A stretch of 5,860 nt of DNA from Comamonadaceae bacterium (lineage in GTDB: Bacteria; Pseudomonadota; Gammaproteobacteria; Burkholderiales; Burkholderiaceae_C). A program made the translations under genes and the position numbers. The DNA lies in NCBI GenBank assembly GCA_947469815.1, contig CANIRI010000166.1:1-5860 (forward strand), in the 5' to 3' direction. Shown here one piece after another: positions 1-5,860 of the stretch (its first letter is position 1; each line of letters starts with the position of its first letter). The notes below the pieces were generated by a model. The model worked only from the letters and a program-made list of their open reading frames with translations. It did not search any database and was not told where the DNA came from.

Positions 1-1017
1 AAATACAAAGAATTCGGCGGCCCAAACGGCGGTGACGGTGGTCGCGGCGGCCATGTTTTTGCAGTAGCCGACCCGAGCCTGAACACCCTGGTGGATTACC
101 GATTCGCCCGCCGCCATGAGGCGCGCAGGGGAGAGCACGGCATGGGCTCCGACATGTTCGGGGCCGCGGGCGCAGACATCACCTTGAAGATGCCGGTGGG
201 CACCGTGCTCACGGACAGCGAAACCGGCGAGGTCTTGTTCGAGCTCTTGCAGCCGGGTGAGGTCATCACGATTGCCAAAGGCGGGGACGGCGGCTTTGGC
301 AACCTGCGTTTCAAGAGCGCCATCAACCGCGCCCCGCGCCAAAAGACGCCCGGCTGGCCGGGTGAAAAACGCAGTTTGAAGTTGGAGCTCAAAGTGCTGG
401 CCGATGTCGGCTTGCTGGGCATGCCCAACGCGGGCAAGTCCACCCTGATTACGGCCATCTCCAATGCCCGCCCCCGGATTGCCGACTATCCCTTTACGAC
501 GCTGCACCCGAATTTGGGTGTAGTCCGGGTCGGGCCGGAGCAGAGTTTTGTGGTCGCCGATTTGCCTGGCTTGATCGAAGGCGCGGCCGAGGGCGCCGGT
601 TTGGGTCATTTGTTCTTGCGCCATTTGCAGCGCACCCGCTTGCTCTTGCACATTGTTGACATCGCGCCGTTTGACGAGGGCGTGGATACCGTGGCGCAGG
701 CCAAAGCCATCGTGAATGAGCTCAAAAAATACGACCAAGCGCTGTTCAAAAAGCCACGCTGGCTGGTCCTCAACAAGCTAGATATGGTCGATGTTGAAGT
801 GCGCGCAGCCGTGGTGGCGGACTTTGTCAAACGCTACAAATTCAAAGGCCCGGTTTTCGAGATTTCGGCGCTCACCCGCGAGGGCTGCGAGCCGCTGATC
901 AAGGCCATCTACAAACACATCAAGGCGCAGCAGGTGGCCGAGCTGCCCGAGGTCGACGTAGACCCCCGTTTTGTGGCGCAGGATCCTGAGCTGCCAACCC
1001 CGGGTGCTGTTGCCTGA
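1..1017 (+). CDS. obgE: Obg-family GTPase ObgE/CgtA (5' end outside window)
   Basis: The reading frame is open from base 1, so the true start lies upstream. The first visible residues ([17 protein letters not shown]) match the Gly-rich N-terminal Obg fold from about residue 27 of E. coli Obg, so roughly 26 residues are missing. A GTG at base 91 is internal, not the start. The Obg fold fills about the first 130 visible residues. The G domain follows with every expected motif: G1 GMPNAGKS (418-441), G2 PFTT (490-501), G3 DLPG (559-570), G4 NKLD (772-783) and G5 SAL (865-873). Obg proteins are essential GTPases that bind the 50S ribosomal subunit and act in its assembly and in stress and growth control. 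The C-terminus ends about 46 residues after G5 and lacks the long acidic tail of E. coli ObgE. proB follows 11 bases later, probably in one transcript. In related bacteria rplU and rpmA usually lie just upstream (known context, not visible here). Confidence 0.97.
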   Translation, partial: KYKEFGGPNGGDGGRGGHVFAVADPSLNTLVDYRFARRHEARRGEHGMGSDMFGAAGADITLKMPVGTVLTDSETGEVLFELLQPGEVITIAKGGDGGFGNLRFKSAINRAPRQKTPGWPGEKRSLKLELKVLADVGLLGMPNAGKSTLITAISNARPRIADYPFTTLHPNLGVVRVGPEQSFVVADLPGLIEGAAEGAGLGHLFLRHLQRTRLLLHIVDIAPFDEGVDTVAQAKAIVNELKKYDQALFKKPRWLVLNKLDMVDVEVRAAVVADFVKRYKFKGPVFEISALTREGCEPLIKAIYKHIKAQQVAELPEVDVDPRFVAQDPELPTPGAVA

Positions 1018-1019
1018 AA

Positions 1020-1023
1020 GAGG
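1020..1023 (+). promoter_or_regulatory. Ribosome binding site of proB (GAGG)
   Basis: GAGG, within AAAGAGG at 1017-1023, lies 5 bases before the GTG at 1029. It supports that GTG as the proB start. The next in-frame methionine is residue 44, beyond the conserved KVGSS nucleotide-binding motif, so it cannot be the start. Confidence 0.7.
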
Positions 1024-1028
1024 CTGTC

Positions 1029-2165
1029 GTGAACGCCGCCAAAAAGTCCTCCATCCTGCGCAAAGCCAAGCGCGTGGTGGTCAAGGTCGGCTCCAGCCTG
1101 GTCACCAACGAAGGCCGTGGCCTGGACGAAGCAGCCATTGGCGAATGGTGCCGGCAAATGGCCCAGTTGGTGCGCCAGGAGTGTGAGGTGATCATGGTCT
1201 CCAGCGGCGCGATCGCCGAAGGGATGAAACGCCTGGGCTGGACCCAGCGGCCGCACGCCATCAACGAATTACAGGCCGCTGCTGCGGTCGGGCAAATGGG
1301 CCTGGCGCAGATGTACGAGACCAAGTTGCGGGAAAACGGTCTGGGCAGCGCCCAGGTGCTGCTGACCCACGCGGATCTGGCCGACCGGGAACGCTACCTC
1401 AATGCCCGCTCCACGCTGCTCACCCTGATTGGGCTGGGCGTGGTCCCAGTCATCAATGAGAACGACACGGTTGTCAACGACGAAATCAAATTTGGCGACA
1501 ACGACACGCTGGGCGCGCTGGTAGCCAATCTGGTTGAGGCAGACGCTCTGATCATCCTGACCGACCAACCCGGTTTGTTCAGCGCTGACCCACGCAAGGA
1601 CCCGGCGGCGCAGCTCATTGAGCAGGGCCGCGCCGGCGATCCGGCGCTGGAAGCTATGGCCGGTGGTGCGGGCTCCAGCATTGGGCGCGGCGGCATGATC
1701 ACCAAGATTCTGGCGGCTAAACGAGCGGCGGGTTCGGGTGCCTCCACGGTGGTTGCCTGGGGGCGTGAGCCCGATGTACTGATCCGATTGAAAAACGGTG
1801 AAAGCATCGGTACCTTGCTGGTTGCGCCCACGCAGAAGACCCGGGCGCGCAAGCAGTGGATTGCTGACCACTTGCAAATGCGCGGTGCGGTCTGGGTCGA
1901 CGCCGGTGCCGCAGCCAAGGTGCGCGAGGAGGGCAAGAGCCTGCTGCCCATCGGCATGTTCCAGGTCGATGGCGAGTTTTCACGCGGCGATGTCATCGCG
2001 GTGCGCGACAAGCAAGGCGTCGAGATTGCGCGGGGCCTGGCCAATTACGCCAGCGCCGAAGCCCGGCTGATGTGCCGCAAACCGTCGTCAGAGATCGAGG
2101 CTTTGCTGGGCTACGTGGCCGAGCCGGAGATGCTGCACCGGGACAATATGGTGTTGACGCGCTGA
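1029..2165 (+). CDS. proB: Glutamate 5-kinase with C-terminal PUA domain
   Basis: The 378-residue product phosphorylates L-glutamate with ATP to give glutamate 5-phosphate, the first step of proline biosynthesis, in the cytoplasm. The N-terminal amino-acid-kinase domain (about 13-265) shows KVGSSLVTN (19-27), VSSGAI (57-62), INENDTV (142-148), FGDND (155-159), [11 protein letters not shown] (188-198) and GGMITK (221-226). A PUA domain (about 275-360) follows, as in E. coli-type enzymes. Length is close to the E. coli protein (367 residues). The start is GTG, set by a GAGG Shine-Dalgarno 5 bases upstream. The gene sits 11 bases after obgE and is probably in its operon. proA, its usual pathway partner, is not next to it. 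In this family the kinase is typically feedback-inhibited by proline; the sequence alone does not show whether that holds here. The 37 bases after the stop show no strong terminator before the convergent rppH. Confidence 0.97.
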   Translation: MNAAKKSSILRKAKRVVVKVGSSLVTNEGRGLDEAAIGEWCRQMAQLVRQECEVIMVSSGAIAEGMKRLGWTQRPHAINELQAAAAVGQMGLAQMYETKLRENGLGSAQVLLTHADLADRERYLNARSTLLTLIGLGVVPVINENDTVVNDEIKFGDNDTLGALVANLVEADALIILTDQPGLFSADPRKDPAAQLIEQGRAGDPALEAMAGGAGSSIGRGGMITKILAAKRAAGSGASTVVAWGREPDVLIRLKNGESIGTLLVAPTQKTRARKQWIADHLQMRGAVWVDAGAAAKVREEGKSLLPIGMFQVDGEFSRGDVIAVRDKQGVEIARGLANYASAEARLMCRKPSSEIEALLGYVAEPEMLHRDNMVLTR

Positions 2166-2202
2166 AGCGTACCGGCATCGAGCGAGCTCACAAACCAGAG
2201 AA

Positions 2203-2736
2203 CTAGCTTTCCAGGGTTCCGCGTTGTGCAGCTGCCTGACGCAACTCGCGGGGCTGGGTATTTGGTCGGGGCAGGTAACGCGAGAGTTCGGTCAGCGCCA
2301 TCTCGTAGACACCGCGCTTGAACTCCACCACTGCGTCCAGCGGAATCCAGTAGTCGTGCCAGCGCCAGGCATCGAACTCCGGGTGCTCCGTGGCACGCAG
2401 GTTCACATCCCAGTCCTGGCCGACCAGCGCAAGCAGGTACCAGATTTGTTTCTGGCCCTTGTAATGGGCCCGCGCATCGCGGCGGATGTAGCGGTCCGGC
2501 ACCTCATAACGCAACCAGTCACGGGTCCGGGCAACGATGTCGACGTGTTCGGGCTGTAGCCCCACTTCTTCGTGCAGTTCGCGGTACATGGCCTGCTCGG
2601 GCGTTTCGCCACGGTCAATACCACCTTGCGGGAACTGCCACGAATGCGTCCGTATCCGTTTGCCCCAAAAAACCTGGTTTCTCTGGTTGAGCAGGATGAT
2701 GCCGACATTGGGCCGAAAACCGTCCCGGTCAAGCAT
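2203..2736 (-). CDS. rppH: RNA pyrophosphohydrolase (Nudix)
   Basis: RppH removes pyrophosphate from the 5'-triphosphate end of mRNAs, which triggers RNase E-dependent decay. The 177-residue product (E. coli RppH is 176) begins [17 protein letters not shown] and has a complete Nudix box GX5EX7REUXEEXGU at residues 38-60 (bases 2557-2625), with metal-binding candidates E53, E56 and E57. Other RppH hallmarks are HSWQFPQGG (31-39), RDWLRYEVP (72-80), GQKQIWYLL (94-102) and PEFDAWRW (119-126). This whole-length similarity separates it from generic Nudix hydrolases. I chose the ATG at 2736-2734. An in-frame TTG two codons upstream (2742-2740) is less likely because the GGGG Shine-Dalgarno would then sit only about 2 bases from the start, and family members begin at this methionine. 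The gene converges with proB and diverges from proS. Confidence 0.96.
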   Translation of the reverse strand: MLDRDGFRPNVGIILLNQRNQVFWGKRIRTHSWQFPQGGIDRGETPEQAMYRELHEEVGLQPEHVDIVARTRDWLRYEVPDRYIRRDARAHYKGQKQIWYLLALVGQDWDVNLRATEHPEFDAWRWHDYWIPLDAVVEFKRGVYEMALTELSRYLPRPNTQPRELRQAAAQRGTLES

Positions 2737-2824
2737 AATCAAACCCCAATTTCTAAACTTGCACCATTATGCACGGGCGCATTTTCCTGACCCGTAACCC
2801 GCCCGCTGCTGGAAAAATCGCCCG
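2737..2824. promoter_or_regulatory. Divergent intergenic region between rppH and proS
   Basis: These 88 bases must hold the 5' signals of both rppH (minus) and proS (plus). On the minus strand, CATAAT (bases 2771-2766, one mismatch to TATAAT) is a plausible -10 element. It would put the rppH transcript start near 2759 with a leader of about 23 bases. I see no convincing -35 partner for it. For proS there is a TTGCAC (2759-2764) resembling a -35, but no good -10 at the right distance. The proS Shine-Dalgarno is weak (GGA at 2811-2813, 11 bases before the ATG). Confidence 0.45.
2744..2747 (-). promoter_or_regulatory. Ribosome binding site of rppH (GGGG)
   Basis: On the minus strand GGGG lies 7 bases before the ATG at 2736. 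It is a weak Shine-Dalgarno match, but its spacing favours this ATG over the in-frame TTG at 2742, from which it would be only about 2 bases away. Confidence 0.4.
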
Positions 2825-4566
<1,742 letters not shown>

Positions 4567-4567
<1 letters not shown>

Positions 4568-5190
4568 TGGCTTCACCCGCAGGACTCGATCGGCGTCGCC
4601 TGTTGGCGCTGACAGCGCTGGCCCCTGTGGCGCAGGTATGGGCCGGAGCCCAGTTGGAAGAACCGCTGGTTGATTCGGTCCGAACCGCCCTGAGCGCCGC
4701 GGTGCACAACAGCGCCCCACCCGTGCCGGAGTTTGTCGATCAGACCCAGCGCGCGCGCTACCAGGACTGGCTGGGAGCTATGGACAAACGGCTGGCGACG
4801 CGTATGCCCGAGGCCAGCGCCCGCCAGGATTTTTTGTCTACGGTTTGGTACGAGGCCAAGCGTGCCGGTTTAGATGTGGAGCTGGTGCTCGGCGTGGTGC
4901 AGGTGGAAAGCGCGTTCAGAAAATTTGCCGTCAGCCGGGTCGGTGCGCGCGGCTTTATGCAGGTCATGCCGTTTTGGGCGCGGCTGATTGGAGACGGTGA
5001 CCCCGGCGTTCTGTTTCACACCCAAACCAATTTGCGCTTCGGCTGCGTTATCTTGCGGCACTACATGGACCGCGAGGCGGGTGATTTGTTCATGGCCTTG
5101 GGCCGCTACAACGGATCACGCGGCAAGGCTGCTTATCCGCAAGCCGTGTTGGCCGCCACGCGGACCTGGAACCACCCAGCGCTTGGTTGA
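4567..5190 (+). CDS. Secreted lytic transglycosylase (SLT domain, GH23)
   Basis: The 207-residue product is predicted to cleave the MurNAc-GlcNAc bond of peptidoglycan in the periplasm, leaving 1,6-anhydro-MurNAc ends. Residues 7-26 look like a signal peptide: basic DRRR (8-11), a hydrophobic stretch LLALTALAPVAQVWA, and a possible cleavage after VWA (24-26). The twin-arginine pattern RRxLL could also suit Tat export. There is no lipobox cysteine, so it is probably not a lipoprotein. The SLT domain (about 95-200) has the catalytic motif VQVES with E114 as general acid/base, GFMQVMP (129-135, the usual GLMQ with Leu to Phe), NLRFGCVILRHYM (155-167) and RYNG (180-183, usually AYNG). It is short, essentially one catalytic domain, and does not match a named Mlt protein well enough for a symbol. 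The start is the ATG overlapping the proS stop (TGATG); a GTG one codon earlier (4564) is possible. No clear Shine-Dalgarno is present, which points to translational coupling with proS. Confidence 0.92.
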
Positions 5191-5205
5191 GCGCGGGTCC
5201 GGGTT

Positions 5206-5532
5206 TCAGGCCGCGTCGCCGGCGATGACCTTTTGCAGTTCACCGGACTCGTACATCTCCGTCATGATGTCGGAGCCGCCAATGAACTCGCCCTTGACAT
5301 ACAGCTGCGGAATCGTCGGCCAGTTGCTGTATTCCTTGATGCCTTGGCGCACTTCCTGGTCTTCCAGCACATTGACGGTGGCAATGGTTTTGCCGTCCAG
5401 GCCGCAACCTTTGAGAATCTGGATTGCACGGCCGGAAAAACCGCACTGGGGGAAACTGGCGGTCCCCTTCATGAACAAGACAACATCGTTGGATTTGACC
5501 AGGGTGTCTATGCGTTGCTGGGTATCGGACAT
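5206..5532 (-). CDS. grxD: CGFS-type monothiol glutaredoxin (Grx4)
   Basis: The 108-residue cytoplasmic protein belongs to the monothiol glutaredoxin family, which binds a bridging [2Fe-2S] cluster with glutathione and works in Fe-S cluster trafficking. The active motif CGFS is at residues 30-33, preceded by VVLFMKGT (17-24). WPTIPQLYV (71-79), with the cis-Pro loop TIP, and GEFIGGSDI (81-89), which contributes to glutathione binding, complete the signature. Length matches E. coli GrxD (about 115). The open frame extends further upstream to 5739 on this strand, but that part runs antisense through the slyD-like gene. The real start is the ATG at 5532-5530, because an AGGAG Shine-Dalgarno sits 5 bases before it and family homology begins at MSDTQQRID. 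It converges with the lytic transglycosylase gene (15 bases between stops) and diverges from the slyD-like gene. Confidence 0.97.
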   Translation of the reverse strand: MSDTQQRIDTLVKSNDVVLFMKGTASFPQCGFSGRAIQILKGCGLDGKTIATVNVLEDQEVRQGIKEYSNWPTIPQLYVKGEFIGGSDIMTEMYESGELQKVIAGDAA

Positions 5533-5537
5533 GGAAG

Positions 5538-5542
5538 CTCCT
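5538..5542 (-). promoter_or_regulatory. Ribosome binding site of grxD (AGGAG)
   Basis: AGGAG on the minus strand lies 5 bases before the ATG at 5532. It fixes the grxD start and argues against the longer frame that begins at 5739. Confidence 0.85.
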
Positions 5543-5576
5543 AAGCGAAAAATGCGAGAAAAAGCGATAAGCGCAC

Positions 5577-5611
5577 GATTATCGGGGAATGCGAGTGAAC
5601 TCCCGATAATC
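5577..5611. repeat. Perfect 10-bp inverted repeat between divergent genes
   Basis: GATTATCGGG at 5577-5586 and its exact reverse complement CCCGATAATC at 5602-5611 are separated by 15 bases; the inner flanks (G5587 and T5601) could extend a stem by one G-U pair. Arm centres are 25 bases apart, about two and a half helical turns. Each arm contains an outward-facing GATAAT hexamer. The repeat could be an operator or the mirrored -10 elements of two back-to-back promoters. It is unlikely to be a terminator because no gene ends nearby. Confidence 0.75.
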
Positions 5612-5626
5612 AAGCCCTCGCAATCC

Positions 5627-5631
5627 GGAGG
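5627..5631 (+). promoter_or_regulatory. Ribosome binding site of slyD-like gene (GGAGG)
   Basis: GGAGG lies 6 bases before the ATG at 5638. It is a strong Shine-Dalgarno that fixes the start of the truncated downstream gene. Confidence 0.9.
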
Positions 5632-5637
5632 CTTTTC

Positions 5638-5860
5638 ATGCTTATCGCCAAAGACAGTGCCGTCACCATCCATTTCCAGTTGGCTAACACCCAGGGGAAA
5701 GTGCTCGAAAAAAGCGAGCAGCCGCTGGCTTACCTGCATGGCGGCTACGGCAACATTTTTCCGAAAATCGAAGCCGCGCTGGAAGGGCGGGGCGCGGGCT
5801 ATGAGACCTCCGTTGAACTGAGCCCGGAAGATGCATTTGGGGTTTTTGATCCGGCCTTGC
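5638..5860 (+). CDS. slyD: SlyD-like FKBP-type peptidyl-prolyl isomerase (3' end outside window)
   Basis: Only the first 74 codons are visible; the frame is still open at the window end. The product begins [17 protein letters not shown] and shows the FKBP/SlyD pattern: a beta strand, [14 protein letters not shown] (32-45), ALEG (47-50) and the acidic segment [12 protein letters not shown] (61-72). These match the N-terminal FKBP half and the start of the insert-in-flap region of SlyD. SlyD proteins catalyse cis-trans isomerisation of prolyl peptide bonds, act as chaperones, and often bind nickel through a His/Cys-rich tail, which would lie outside the window. The start is supported by GGAGG 6 bases upstream. 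A related paralogue such as FkpB/SlpA is the main alternative, but the LHG...ALEG spacing fits SlyD better. It shares a divergent promoter region with grxD. Confidence 0.85.
   Translation, partial: MLIAKDSAVTIHFQLANTQGKVLEKSEQPLAYLHGGYGNIFPKIEAALEGRGAGYETSVELSPEDAFGVFDPAL

Larger units (their letters stand above)
5533..5637. promoter_or_regulatory. Divergent promoter region between grxD and slyD-like gene
   Basis: This 105-base gap is more AT-rich than the flanking genes and must drive both grxD (minus) and the slyD-like gene (plus). GATAAT at 5605-5610 on the plus strand is a good -10 candidate for the slyD-like gene, with a transcript start near 5617 and a leader of about 20 bases. GATAAT on the minus strand (5583-5578) is the equivalent for grxD, with a start near 5571 and a leader of about 39 bases. 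Neither has a TTGACA-like -35 at 16-18 bases, so the promoters may be activator-dependent or use another sigma factor (inference). Confidence 0.55.

Noticed and set aside
91..93. GTG at 91 as the start of obgE
   Set aside because: The frame is open to base 1, and the upstream codons encode the conserved Gly-rich part of the Obg fold, so the start lies before the window.
1269..1877. Minus-strand open frames (up to 216 codons, 1269-2044) opposite proB
   Set aside because: The proB frame above them carries full family motifs. These frames have no recognisable family and are shadows of GC-rich codon use.
2166..2202. Possible terminator between proB and rppH
   Set aside because: Only the short palindrome GAGCTC and 4-bp stems are present, with no T-run. 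Termination here may be Rho-dependent or lie within the opposing gene.
5179..5215. Short hairpins between the convergent transglycosylase and grxD stops (GCGCT/AGCGC at 5179-5194; CGCGG/CCGCG at 5192-5215)
   Set aside because: The stems are only 5 bp, overlap each other, and have no T-run on either side. Such repeats are expected by chance in GC-rich DNA, so I do not call a terminator.
5533..5739. N-terminal extension of grxD up to 5739
   Set aside because: The extension crosses the promoter region and is antisense to the slyD-like gene. The ATG at 5532 has an AGGAG 5 bases upstream and is where homology begins.
4988..5821. Plus-strand open frame of 277 codons
   Set aside because: It runs out of frame through the transglycosylase gene, antisense through grxD, across the divergent promoter, and out of frame into the slyD-like gene. 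All three true genes have strong motifs.

Overview
This is an ordinary, gene-dense piece of a GC-rich bacterial chromosome. It most likely comes from a betaproteobacterium of the order Burkholderiales, probably Comamonadaceae-like (Rhodoferax, Polaromonas or Acidovorax type). That placement rests on protein similarity recalled from memory for Obg, RppH, ProRS and CGFS glutaredoxin, and on the gene order obgE-proB / rppH / proS-lytic transglycosylase; no database search was possible. All seven genes look intact apart from the two cut by the window edges. I see no insertion sequence, phage gene, CRISPR array, tRNA or rRNA.

Left part (1-2165, + strand): the 3' portion of obgE, a ribosome-associated GTPase whose first ~26 codons lie before the window, is followed after 11 bases by proB (glutamate 5-kinase, first step of proline synthesis). 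The two are very likely co-transcribed. Middle (2203-4567): rppH on the minus strand (mRNA 5'-pyrophosphohydrolase) converges on proB across 37 bases and diverges from proS (prolyl-tRNA synthetase with an editing domain) across 88 bases. The proS stop codon overlaps the start of a small secreted lytic transglycosylase gene (TGATG), so those two form a tight operon. Right part (5191-5860): grxD (CGFS monothiol glutaredoxin, minus strand) converges on the transglycosylase gene across 15 bases. It diverges from the start of a SlyD-like FKBP peptidyl-prolyl isomerase gene that runs off the window end.

The functions are housekeeping: ribosome assembly control, proline synthesis and charging, mRNA decay, cell-wall turnover, Fe-S/redox handling and protein folding. 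No stretch longer than 300 bases lacks a gene. The only non-coding segment with notable structure is the 105-base divergent region between grxD and the slyD-like gene. It carries a perfect 10-bp inverted repeat whose two arms each contain a GATAAT hexamer pointing outward to one of the two genes. I did not find evidence for a novel multi-gene system here.
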